A stretch of 64,000 nt of DNA from an uncultured Eubacteriales bacterium (GTDB lineage Bacteria; Bacillota; Clostridia; Oscillospirales; CAG-272). The DNA lies in the NCBI GenBank assembly GCA_934402395.1, contig CAKRTQ010000008.1, positions 51,226 to 115,225 of the forward strand, read 5' to 3'. A program made the translations under genes and the position numbers. The notes under the pieces are model-generated. The model saw only the letters and a list, made by a program, of their open reading frames with translations, searched no databases and was not told the origin of the DNA. Positions 8,775 to 16,774 of the stretch are shown piece after piece; the stretch's first letter is position 1; each line of letters opens with the position of its first letter.

Positions 8775-10088
8775 TCAGACGAGACGGTATTTTTCGTTCC
8801 CGTCTGCGCAAAGCTTCATTCCGAAAAATGCGGAAAGTGCATCGGCAAGGTAGCCTGTGTCAAGCGCGCCTGCGGTTTCAAAGGATGAATGCATAGCAAG
8901 CTGTGCAAGGCCGATGTCAACGGTATTCAAAGATACCTGCGTGTTTGCGATGTTGCCGAGGGTCGAGCCGCCGGGCATATCCGCGCGGTTGGCATAGTAC
9001 TGAGTGGGAACATCCGCTGCCTCGCAGACAAGGCGGAACAACGCTGCGGATACCGCGTCGGAGGTATAGCGTTGGCTTGCGTTGTACTTTATCACGATCC
9101 CGCGGTTCATGTAGACCGAGTGGTTGCGGTCGGCAAATTCAGGGTGGTTGGGGTGAACGGCATGAGCGTTGTCGCAGGAGACCAAAAAGCTGTTGGCGAT
9201 CCTGCGGCGGTGGTCTGCGGGGGATAAGCCTGCCGCGCCGCTTATGCGCTCAAGCACGTCCGAAAGAAATGTCGATGCCGCGCCCTGCTTGGTCTGGCTG
9301 CCGACTTCCTCATTGTCGAACAGGCAGTAAACAGGCAGCGATCCCGCGGCGAACGCTTTTTTGCCCGACTCAATAAACGCATAAAGCGAGGCAAACGCGC
9401 ACTGCAGGTCGTCAAGGCGGGGAGCGGATATCATGCCGTTCCACTCAACGCCCGGCTGCGTATTGTACACAAAGAGGTCGGTGGTGAGAATGTCTTTTTC
9501 ATCGACGCCGAGAGACGCCGCAACGCGGGCGCGGAGCGTGGGGGCGGTGCTGCCGCCGAGTGTGAAAAGGGGAAGCATATCGGTGGCTGCGTTGAAGGAG
9601 GCGCCGTCGTTGGCGTTTCTGTTCATATGTATGGCAACATTGGGAATGATGGCGACCGGCTCGCCGAGGTCAACATTTCTGATCTCTATCCCGTCGGAGG
9701 TACGCAGCGTTACCCGTCCCGCAACAGAAAGCGGACGGTCCATCCAGCTTGAGCAGAGCATTCCGCCGTATTTTTCGGTGGAAAGGCGGACATAATCCTT
9801 TCCGTCAAGGTCTGAATTTTCTTTTATTTTGAATGCGGGACTGTCTCCGTGTGCTGCCGTCATCATATAGCCGCAAAAATCCCCGTCGGGGTAGCGGAAG
9901 GCGATAAGTGATGAACCGTTGCGTGTGGTGAAGTACCCCCTGCCGGGTTCAAGCTGCCATTCGGCGCTTTCGCAAAGCTCGGTGTATCCGGCATGGCGAA
10001 GCATTCCGGCGGCGGTGGCGGTGCTGTGGAAGGCTGTCGGTGAAGCTGCAATAAATTCAAACAGCTTCCGGTTGATCTCATTGTTCAT
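8775..10088 (-). CDS. apeB: M18 family aminopeptidase (aspartyl aminopeptidase type)
   Basis: A 437-residue cytosolic zinc exopeptidase. The M18 metal ligands and catalytic residues are visible: HGDSPAFK near 80, LDDLQCAFA near 230, FDNEEVGSQTKQGA near 262 with the two glutamates, VSCDNAHAVHPNH near 305, and the C-terminal ADMPGGSTLGNI and AMHSSFE containing a ligand His. Family members remove acidic N-terminal residues from peptides. ATG 10088 follows GGAG; upstream codons in the same open frame cover the probable leader and are rejected. It stands alone between azlC (divergent) and pyrG. Confidence 0.93.
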   Translation of the reverse strand: MNNEINRKLFEFIAASPTAFHSTATAAGMLRHAGYTELCESAEWQLEPGRGYFTTRNGSSLIAFRYPDGDFCGYMMTAAHGDSPAFKIKENSDLDGKDYVRLSTEKYGGMLCSSWMDRPLSVAGRVTLRTSDGIEIRNVDLGEPVAIIPNVAIHMNRNANDGASFNAATDMLPLFTLGGSTAPTLRARVAASLGVDEKDILTTDLFVYNTQPGVEWNGMISAPRLDDLQCAFASLYAFIESGKKAFAAGSLPVYCLFDNEEVGSQTKQGAASTFLSDVLERISGAAGLSPADHRRRIANSFLVSCDNAHAVHPNHPEFADRNHSVYMNRGIVIKYNASQRYTSDAVSAALFRLVCEAADVPTQYYANRADMPGGSTLGNIANTQVSLNTVDIGLAQLAMHSSFETAGALDTGYLADALSAFFGMKLCADGNEKYRLV

Positions 10089-10284
10089 GATCTGCTCCGT
10101 AATATAGTAATATAGTGTAGAATAATTTTGCAAAATACTCCCGAAAACAGCGTCCGGGGAGCGTTTTTTCGGTTATTTATGCCGATTTACATACGGCGGA
10201 AGATGTGCTATAATATCCGTGGATGTCGGGACGTTTTTCCGTTCCGGCACCGGAATGATCTGCTGTGGGACATAAAAGATAAAG

Positions 10285-11022
10285 ATGAAAAAGAATAAGT
10301 CGAAATCTTTCGGCGTTCGCCCGTTCCGCGATGGTATGCGCGACGGACTGCCGATAGGACTGGGATATTTTGCGGTGGCTTTTTCCCTCGGCATAGCGGC
10401 GCGCACGGCGGGACTTGACGTTCTTCAGGCAACGCTTGCAAGTCTGCTTTGCAATGCATCGGCGGGGGAATATGCCGGATTTACGGTGATCGCGGCGAAT
10501 TCCGCATATATAGAAATGGTCGCCGTGACGCTCGTGGCAAATGCCCGCTATGTGCTTATGAGCTGTGCCATGAGCCAGCGATTTGCGCCGGATACATCCG
10601 CGTGGCACCGTGTGGCGATGGGTTTTGACATCACCGATGAGCTTTTCGGTATTGCAATGGCGCGCCCGGGCGCGCTTGAGCCGTCATATACCTACGGCGC
10701 CATGCTGGTATCGGTCCCCATGTGGGCGGCAGGGACCGCCCTCGGCGCGGCGGCGGGAAATATTCTGCCCGCAGTCGTTGTTACCGCACTCGGCGTTGCA
10801 CTTTACGGAATGTTCATTGCGATAATTATTCCGCCGGCAAGGCGCGAGCGCGCGGTAGGGATCACCGTTGCCGTCTCGTTTGCCGCGTCATATGCGATGT
10901 CGCGTATTACCGTTTTTTCGGGTATTTCGGAGGGAACGCGCACCGTCATTCTCACGCTCGCGATCGCCGCAGCGGCGGCGGTCATCTTTCCGCGCGGTGA
11001 TGACATGGAGGACATGAAATGA
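10285..11022 (+). CDS. azlC: AzlC family branched-chain amino acid exporter, large subunit
   Basis: A 245-residue membrane protein with several hydrophobic helices. It has the family features FRDGMRDGLPIGLGYFAVAFSLGI at the start, MVAVTLVANARYVLMSCAMSQ near 80, and a late glycine-alanine rich helix pair. AzlC with its small partner AzlD exports branched-chain amino acids (and 4-azaleucine, which names the genes) using the proton gradient. The stop codon overlaps the azlD start by 4 bases, so translation is coupled. Divergent from the M18 peptidase, with about 200 bases between them. Confidence 0.92.
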   Translation: MKKNKSKSFGVRPFRDGMRDGLPIGLGYFAVAFSLGIAARTAGLDVLQATLASLLCNASAGEYAGFTVIAANSAYIEMVAVTLVANARYVLMSCAMSQRFAPDTSAWHRVAMGFDITDELFGIAMARPGALEPSYTYGAMLVSVPMWAAGTALGAAAGNILPAVVVTALGVALYGMFIAIIIPPARRERAVGITVAVSFAASYAMSRITVFSGISEGTRTVILTLAIAAAAAVIFPRGDDMEDMK

Positions 11023-11336
11023 AGCATAATGTGTACATATACATACTTATAATGGCTGCCGTGACATTTGCCGTGCGCGTTTTGCCCATGACGCTGATAC
11101 GCCGCAGGATAAAAAACAGGTTTTTGCGCTCGTTTTTGTATTATGTGCCGTATGTTACGCTTGCCGTTATGACCTTTCCCGCGATCGTGGATGCTGCCGG
11201 TGAACCGCTCGCGGGTGTGGCTGCGCTTGTCTGCGGTATTGCAGCCGCGTGGTTCGGCGCGGGGCTTTTCCCGGTCGCCCTTATTTGCTGCGGTGTTGTT
11301 CTGGCGTCGGAGATGATCTCGCTTTTTCTGCGTTAA
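11019..11336 (+). CDS. azlD: AzlD family branched-chain amino acid exporter, small subunit
   Basis: A 105-residue protein with three or four membrane helices. The start MKHNVYIYILIMAAVTFAVRVLPMTLIRRRIKNRFLRSFLYYVPY is the AzlD signature, with the conserved FLRSFLYYVPYVTLAVMTFPAI region. It completes the AzlCD exporter, overlapping azlC by ATGA. Its TAA stop overlaps the TAA of the convergent epimerase gene on the other strand (the shared bases are TTAA at 11333-11336), leaving no room for a terminator between them. Confidence 0.92.
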   Translation: MKHNVYIYILIMAAVTFAVRVLPMTLIRRRIKNRFLRSFLYYVPYVTLAVMTFPAIVDAAGEPLAGVAALVCGIAAAWFGAGLFPVALICCGVVLASEMISLFLR

Positions 11337-12229
11337 TCGAGCGTTATGTCAAATTCGAAGCCGGCACTCTCTCCGGGCATGAGGTGATACATTCCCGGAC
11401 GGTCCGACAGTTCGTCGAATACCCGGTCGTCACCGTCATACGAGGGAATGCCCTGCCACGGTTCAAGGCACAAAAAGGGCGCGTCGGTGCTGTAACGTGT
11501 CTGCCAGAAGCCGTAATAATTCGCATCGGGACTCGTTACGGTCACGCGCCTTGGCGATGATGTCGAGCCGAGCGTGGCTGACTTTACATCGCAAAGGACT
11601 ATTGCGTCGTCGTCGAACATCTTGTGCGTGAGGCGGAAGCGTCCGTCTTTGTCGAGAGGATATGGCGTGCGCTTGTCAAGTACGAAGCAGGTGGGCGAAA
11701 ACATAAGCCTTTCCGGCTCTTTTACACCGTTTATCTGAACATAAAGGCTGTCGAAGTCGGCTTTGCCGCCGTCGGCGTCCGGAAGTACAAATCCGGGATG
11801 TCCGCCGAAGGCGCACCAGAGCTCGTCCTTTGCGACGGCTTTTATTTTTATATGCAGAGTATTGCCGTCAAGCTCAAGCGTCTGGACAAAGCGGAATCCG
11901 AACGGATACTGTGCGAGCGACTCGGGGGATTCCTCAAGCACCGTTTCGGCACTGTCGCTGCCGGTTTTTGTTACCTTGTGGGAGAGGCGCGGAGCGAAGC
12001 CGTGACAGCGCATTTCGTAGGTCTTTCCCATATGTGTGTATGAACCGCCGCGGAGCCTTCCCACTATCGGGAAGAGAAGCGGCGAACGTCCCGACCAGTA
12101 TTCAGGCAGTCCCTGCCACAGGTATTCGATGAATTTTCCGTTTTCGATCCTGCCGAGGGACTGGAGCTCTCCGCCGATCTCTGCTATTTCGGCACGTATC
12201 GTGCCGTTTTCAATAATTGTATTTGCCAT
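11333..12229 (-). CDS. Aldose 1-epimerase family protein (LacX/YeaD-like)
   Basis: This 298-residue protein has the galactose mutarotase-like beta-sandwich pattern: SPLLFPIVGRLRGGSY near 50, HGFAPRLS near 78 with a catalytic His, FGGHPGFVLP near 150 with a second His, and CLEPWQGIPS near 265 with the catalytic Glu. It converts anomers of a free sugar or sugar phosphate. The family includes LacX and glucose-6-phosphate 1-epimerases; substrate is unknown here. The neighbours are not sugar genes. It converges on azlD with overlapping stops and diverges from spoVAD. Confidence 0.88.
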   Translation of the reverse strand: MANTIIENGTIRAEIAEIGGELQSLGRIENGKFIEYLWQGLPEYWSGRSPLLFPIVGRLRGGSYTHMGKTYEMRCHGFAPRLSHKVTKTGSDSAETVLEESPESLAQYPFGFRFVQTLELDGNTLHIKIKAVAKDELWCAFGGHPGFVLPDADGGKADFDSLYVQINGVKEPERLMFSPTCFVLDKRTPYPLDKDGRFRLTHKMFDDDAIVLCDVKSATLGSTSSPRRVTVTSPDANYYGFWQTRYSTDAPFLCLEPWQGIPSYDGDDRVFDELSDRPGMYHLMPGESAGFEFDITLD

Positions 12230-12373
12230 CCAAAAAAGCCTTTCCCGGATCTATCCGATTTATTTTACACATCATTTTACCATTACGCGCGGTATAAATC
12301 AATACATAAAGGTAAAAAATATCGTTGTAAAGAAAAAGAACCGCGTTTTTGCGGCAAAAAGGCTGGTTGTTGT

Positions 12374-13408
12374 ATGAGCAGAAGAAAAGGCGGGGTGATA
12401 ATGACCCCGGGAGCGGCAATACTCTCCGCGTCAAGCGCGGTCGGCAAGAAAGAAAAAGAGGGACCGCTCGGCAACGGTTTTGATTATTTTGATCCCACAG
12501 ACCGCTTTGGCGGAAAAACGTGGGAAAAGTCGGAAAGCGAAATGCAGCGCACCGCATTTGCGGGTGCTATGGGAAAGCTCGGGATTGCCGAAGATTCGGT
12601 GGGGGCGCTTTTTGCGGGCGATCTTCTGAATCAATGCGTTGGCTCGGCGTACGGTCTGCTTGATTTTGATATTCCGTATTTCGGGCTTTACGGGGCGTGC
12701 TCAACGGCTGCCGAGGGGCTTATGCTTGCCGCAATGACCGTGAGCGGCGGAATGCTTGAGTGTGCGGCTGCGGTAACATCCTCGCACAATGCAGCCGCAG
12801 AACGTCAGTACCGCTCGCCGCTTGAATACGGCGGTCAGCGTCCGCCCACTGCGCAATGGACGGTCACTGGGGCGGGTGCATTCATAGTCGGCAGAGCGTC
12901 GGACAGTGCACCGGCACTGATCGGAGATGTTATGCCGGGCGTTGTGGTGGAAAAGGGAATAAAGGATGCCGCGAACATGGGAGCTGCCATGGCTCCGGCG
13001 GCAGCTGATACGATTCTTCGCTACCTTGACGCTACGGGAAAGACTCCCGGTGACTTCGATCTTATCGTTACCGGCGACCTCGGCTTTGAGGGGCACGCGA
13101 TACTTTCGGATCTGCTTACCGTGGCAGGTGTCGATGTGAGCCGTCCGGGGCTGCTTGACGACTGCGGTATGATGATATTCGACCGTGAGCGGCAGGATGT
13201 TCATTCGGGCGGGTCCGGCTGCGGATGCTCTGCCGTTGTGCTTGCCGCGCACATTCTGCCGCGTATCCGTTCGGGCGAACTTTCAGAGGTGCTTTTTATC
13301 GGAACCGGCGCGATGATGAGCCCGTCAAGCACAAAGCAGGGCGAGGCGATACCGGGTGTGGCGCATCTGGTTCACCTTACATCCCCGAAGAGAGGTGAAG
13401 TAAGATGA
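12374..13408 (+). CDS. spoVAD: Stage V sporulation protein AD
   Basis: A 344-residue thiolase-fold protein of the SpoVA channel, which moves calcium dipicolinate into the forespore during sporulation and out during germination. SpoVAD binds dipicolinic acid. Family segments are GPLGNGFDYFDPTDRF near 34, YGACSTAAEGLMLAA near 115, QRPPTAQWTVTGAGA near 155, and SGGSGCGCSAVVLAAHILP near 275. The N-terminus matches other SpoVAD proteins best if translation starts at 12374, although an ATG at 12401 is possible. No good ribosome binding site precedes 12374. spoVAE overlaps its stop; spoVAC is not next to it. No clear sigma-F/G promoter was recognised. Confidence 0.93.
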   Translation: MSRRKGGVIMTPGAAILSASSAVGKKEKEGPLGNGFDYFDPTDRFGGKTWEKSESEMQRTAFAGAMGKLGIAEDSVGALFAGDLLNQCVGSAYGLLDFDIPYFGLYGACSTAAEGLMLAAMTVSGGMLECAAAVTSSHNAAAERQYRSPLEYGGQRPPTAQWTVTGAGAFIVGRASDSAPALIGDVMPGVVVEKGIKDAANMGAAMAPAAADTILRYLDATGKTPGDFDLIVTGDLGFEGHAILSDLLTVAGVDVSRPGLLDDCGMMIFDRERQDVHSGGSGCGCSAVVLAAHILPRIRSGELSEVLFIGTGAMMSPSSTKQGEAIPGVAHLVHLTSPKRGEVR

Positions 13409-13773
13409 GCTTTTTTCGTGATTTAGTCTGTGCATTTGCCGTCGGCGGCGCGTTTTGCGTGATTGCGCAGATTATTATAGATAAAACAAAGCTCACCCCG
13501 GCGCGTATACTTGTTGCATACGTTGTTGCAGGGGTGATATTCGGTATGATCGGTGTTTACGCGCCGCTCGTCGAATTTGCGGGAGCTGGAGCCACGACTC
13601 CGCTCACCGGGTTCGGATTCCTCATTTCAAAGGGGATCGTGAAGGCGGTGAATGAGAGGGGATTGCTCGGTGTTCTTACCGGGGCGCTTACGGCTGCTGC
13701 CGGCGGCACCGCGGCTGCGCTGATATTCGGATTCATTGCCGCGTGCATTACGGGAAGCAAGCCGAAAAGCTGA
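13405..13773 (+). CDS. spoVAE: Stage V sporulation protein AE (SpoVAEB type)
   Basis: A 122-residue membrane protein of the SpoVA dipicolinate channel. It contains FAVGGAFCVIAQIIIDKTKLTPARILV at the start, the glycine-rich GAGATTPLTGFGFLISKGIVKAV near 65, and a last helix. These are diagnostic for SpoVAE(b), which with SpoVAC forms the membrane pore. It overlaps spoVAD by 4 bases (ATGA). A strong terminator follows at once, so this operon has just two genes here and the third channel subunit must be elsewhere. Confidence 0.94.
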   Translation: MSFFRDLVCAFAVGGAFCVIAQIIIDKTKLTPARILVAYVVAGVIFGMIGVYAPLVEFAGAGATTPLTGFGFLISKGIVKAVNERGLLGVLTGALTAAAGGTAAALIFGFIAACITGSKPKS

Positions 13774-13776
13774 CAT

Positions 13777-13821
13777 AAGGCGGTGTATAAAAACTCAGGT
13801 CGAGCTTTTATACACCGCCTT
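13777..13821 (+). terminator. Terminator of spoVAD-spoVAE (CTCA/TGAG-type family)
   Basis: AAGGCGGTGTATAAAA (13777-13792) pairs with 13806-13821, with an inner CTC/GAG pair. The centre AAAACTC...GAGCTTTT resembles the hairpins at 1563, 5316, 26220 and 63708. Confidence 0.88.
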
Positions 13822-13890
13822 GGTCATTTTTCACGGCAGCCGGATGCCGCCGCAGCTTTTGTTTGTGTTATGTCCGGCTCGGTTTTTGCT

Positions 13891-16692
13891 TTAGCGACGT
13901 TCTTTTTTGTTTCCGACATATGCTCCCGCAAGCAGTGCGGCGAGAGTTATCGGAAGGATCACGGCAAAGGATGATCCGCAGCCGCTCTTCTTTTCGGGAA
14001 CAGTGGTGTCCGGCGTGGGCGCCGCAGTGGTTTCGGGCGCTTCAGTGGTGAGAACGGGATCGGTATCGGCAGGCGACGGTTCGATATTTTTGAGCGTCAT
14101 ATACTGCTCGGCGATCCACTTTTCAAATATGGGCTCCACAAGGTTCATTCCGTCGGGATTCAGATGGCTGACATCGCTTGCGGTCAGGCAGTATTTGCGG
14201 CGGCATATGGGATTTGACATATTGATACCCGTGAATTCCTCGTCAGCTGCGTAGAGGCATACTACATTCTTGTCGCCCTTTTCGTTCCGGTAGTATTCGG
14301 CAAGCCCTTTTATTGTGTCGGCATACGCGTTGTTGTTGCCGAGATATCCGACTTCGGTCTTGTGGCTCCACGGCGTTACAAGCACGATGAGGGCATCGGG
14401 ATTGTTCTTTCTGATGCGGGCTATTATCGTGTTGAGCGCACCGGTGAATTCACGTATGTTTTTGCTGTCGTTTTTGCCGAACGGAACATTGAAGTGACGG
14501 TCGTTGCGTCCGCCTTCCACAAGGTAAATGTCACCGCCGTCGGGCAGTTCGGTGCATCTTGTCGCCATAGGCGGCGAGTTGTCGGAGCGTCCGTTGCATT
14601 CGGCGACCGTGTTGCCGCCTATGCCGTAGTTGTGAAAGTTCATTCCGTATTTCTTGCCGAGAAGGTTGACCCATGTGAGGTGCTGGCCTATTCCGGAGCC
14701 GCCGAAGTAGCTGTCGCCGATGGCGTACATGGTAAGACCTTCAAGCGCACGGTAATACTGCTCGCATTCGCCGAAGAGCCATTCGGCAGCCTCGCTGACG
14801 CTTCCGAAGGATGCGAGTGCCTTTGTTGTGTATGTCGGGTCGGTAACGATCTCGCCGTCATCGGTATAGAGCATTGCCTGGCACACGCGGAACTTTGAAA
14901 AACGGTTGACATGATCGGCAACATCCTTGCCGCCGACAAACAGAATGTCCGAAACACGTACGGGCAGATTTCTTATTGCCTCGTCAAGCAAACGCATTGC
15001 GGTCGCAATGTCGCCGTTGTACGCGATCGCTATCGTGCGTCCGGTCGCAACGGATGCAAAGTATTCCGCCACGGCACCGTCTGCTGAGAGGTCGAATACG
15101 AGCGGATACTGTCTGCCGTCATCCGAGGTGTAGGGGAGCCAGTATCTGAAACCGGTCTTTCCGCCTGCGGCGTCGGTATAGCTTCCGTCAGAAAGTCCCG
15201 GTGCGAGGGTACTCTTTTCCGTGACACCGAAGTCGGAAGGCTCAACGATATAAACGGGCGGATAGAGCGGATCTTCGCCGGAGTATTTGGGCGCGCTGAG
15301 GAAGCAAAGACGTATGTTTTCGTTGTCCTCGGTCGTTGTGTAATAGTAGGTGCGGTAGTACTCGTCAAGCTCGGCGTTGGGGCACTCGCAGGCGTTGAGA
15401 TAAGGCTTTTTCTGATCAAAAGCCCAGCTCGCGCCGACCTTTTTCCAGTGTGATACCGAAAGTGCGCTGGTCGAGGCGTACATACCGCCGCTGTAATCGG
15501 TAAATGTCTGGTCAAAGAAATAGACTGTTGTGCCTGCCTTGGGGACAGTTATCACATCGGTATAGCTGTATGTCGATCCCGAGGATGCGGCTATCTGGAA
15601 CCTGCGTGTTGCATGGTACTGAGAACCGATGTATCCGCGGTTCCACTTCACATCAAGAACCTGCCCGACAAGCTCGGCACCGGTAAGAGGGCTGCGCAGC
15701 ACCGGATCGGGCCACTCGGTCCTGACGACCGTCGCTGCCGTTGCGGTCTCATCGGTCGCTTTCCAGCTCACTGTCGTCGGGGGATCAACGTTTATCGACT
15801 TGTAATAAAGGTTGGGACGGCAGCAGAGGCGTATGACCTCGTTGTCCTTTTCGGTTATGTATGTGTACGTATTGCCGTTTTTCACCAGTGAATCGTTGGC
15901 TGCAAATCCGATATCGTACACGTATATGCCGCCCGATTCGCGGTAACGTGTAAACGCGTTGTATGCGCTGTTAGGCGAGCTTTCGATCGAAAATGAGATT
16001 TTGGTCCCCTTTTGGGGAATACGTATAAGGTTTGAAAACGCGTAGCTGTTTTCAGCTGATGCGGAATAATATTTGACCTCTTTTGCCGAACCGTTAGTAT
16101 TGGAGGCGGATGAGGCATATCCGCACATCCATCTTATGCCCTCGATCTTACCGTCGGCAGAGAGCGTTGCGGTAAAATCGTTTTCGGCAAGAAGCTTTTT
16201 GGTGCTTTTTTCGCTTGTTTCCTCAACATATACCGTGGGGTACGGATTGGTCGCTTTTGTACATATGCGTATGGATTCGTTGTCGCGGTCGGTGACGTAT
16301 TCATATGTTACGCTGTCGCCGCTGCGGGACTGACCTATCCATGTGTATACGCCGGTCGCCATGATCGTGGCGCCGGTCGGATCAAATACCCAGTCGCCGC
16401 CGGACTGCTTCCATGACGAGAACACGCTTACCGAGTTTGTGGGCGGCGCGGAGGTGGTGAACGATACCTTGGTGCCTGCTTTGGGGAGCGTTATCACATC
16501 GGTGTAAAGCCAGTCAGTGTTACCGGCAACAACTTTGTTTTTGTTGTTATTTGTCGCTGATCCGACATATCCGGCATTCCACTTGACATCAAGAACATCC
16601 TTTGCCGCGAATACGGACAGAGAAAACGCGGGAATGAGCGAGAGCAGCATTACGCCGGCGAGAATTGCGGAGAAAATTCGCTTTATACTCAT
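13891..16692 (-). CDS. Large cell-surface SGNH/GDSL hydrolase with three N-terminal repeats
   Basis: A 933-residue secreted protein. Residues 1-29 are a signal peptide ending SLSVFAA. Three repeats of about 125-140 residues follow (about 31-156, 178-305, 344-485), sharing V/IxxxxWNxGYxGS at the start, a T/IVxxPKAGTxVxF strand and an ExDNExIRLC strand; they look like carbohydrate- or surface-binding modules. After a linker domain, an SGNH hydrolase starts near 653: GDSY (Ser661), GIGGN, GGRND (Asn730) and DVSHLNPDG (Asp840, His843). A threonine-proline stalk and a C-terminal helix with KKERR anchor the protein. Such enzymes often deacylate polysaccharides. The substrate is unknown. The gene is monocistronic, facing spoVAE. 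Confidence 0.87.
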   Translation of the reverse strand: MSIKRIFSAILAGVMLLSLIPAFSLSVFAAKDVLDVKWNAGYVGSATNNNKNKVVAGNTDWLYTDVITLPKAGTKVSFTTSAPPTNSVSVFSSWKQSGGDWVFDPTGATIMATGVYTWIGQSRSGDSVTYEYVTDRDNESIRICTKATNPYPTVYVEETSEKSTKKLLAENDFTATLSADGKIEGIRWMCGYASSASNTNGSAKEVKYYSASAENSYAFSNLIRIPQKGTKISFSIESSPNSAYNAFTRYRESGGIYVYDIGFAANDSLVKNGNTYTYITEKDNEVIRLCCRPNLYYKSINVDPPTTVSWKATDETATAATVVRTEWPDPVLRSPLTGAELVGQVLDVKWNRGYIGSQYHATRRFQIAASSGSTYSYTDVITVPKAGTTVYFFDQTFTDYSGGMYASTSALSVSHWKKVGASWAFDQKKPYLNACECPNAELDEYYRTYYYTTTEDNENIRLCFLSAPKYSGEDPLYPPVYIVEPSDFGVTEKSTLAPGLSDGSYTDAAGGKTGFRYWLPYTSDDGRQYPLVFDLSADGAVAEYFASVATGRTIAIAYNGDIATAMRLLDEAIRNLPVRVSDILFVGGKDVADHVNRFSKFRVCQAMLYTDDGEIVTDPTYTTKALASFGSVSEAAEWLFGECEQYYRALEGLTMYAIGDSYFGGSGIGQHLTWVNLLGKKYGMNFHNYGIGGNTVAECNGRSDNSPPMATRCTELPDGGDIYLVEGGRNDRHFNVPFGKNDSKNIREFTGALNTIIARIRKNNPDALIVLVTPWSHKTEVGYLGNNNAYADTIKGLAEYYRNEKGDKNVVCLYAADEEFTGINMSNPICRRKYCLTASDVSHLNPDGMNLVEPIFEKWIAEQYMTLKNIEPSPADTDPVLTTEAPETTAAPTPDTTVPEKKSGCGSSFAVILPITLAALLAGAYVGNKKERR

Positions 16693-16726
16693 GATAAAAG
16701 TCCTTTCGTTTGATGTTTGTCAAAAC

Positions 16727-16752
16727 GGGGCTGCTGCCTGCGCAGCAGCCCC
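16727..16752 (-). terminator. Terminator of ppdK
   Basis: GGGGCTGCTGC (16727-16737) pairs perfectly with 16742-16752 over a 4-base loop. On the minus strand it is followed by GTTTTG, directly downstream of the ppdK stop. Confidence 0.85.
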
Positions 16753-16774
16753 GGAAAAAGGAAATAAACTATTC

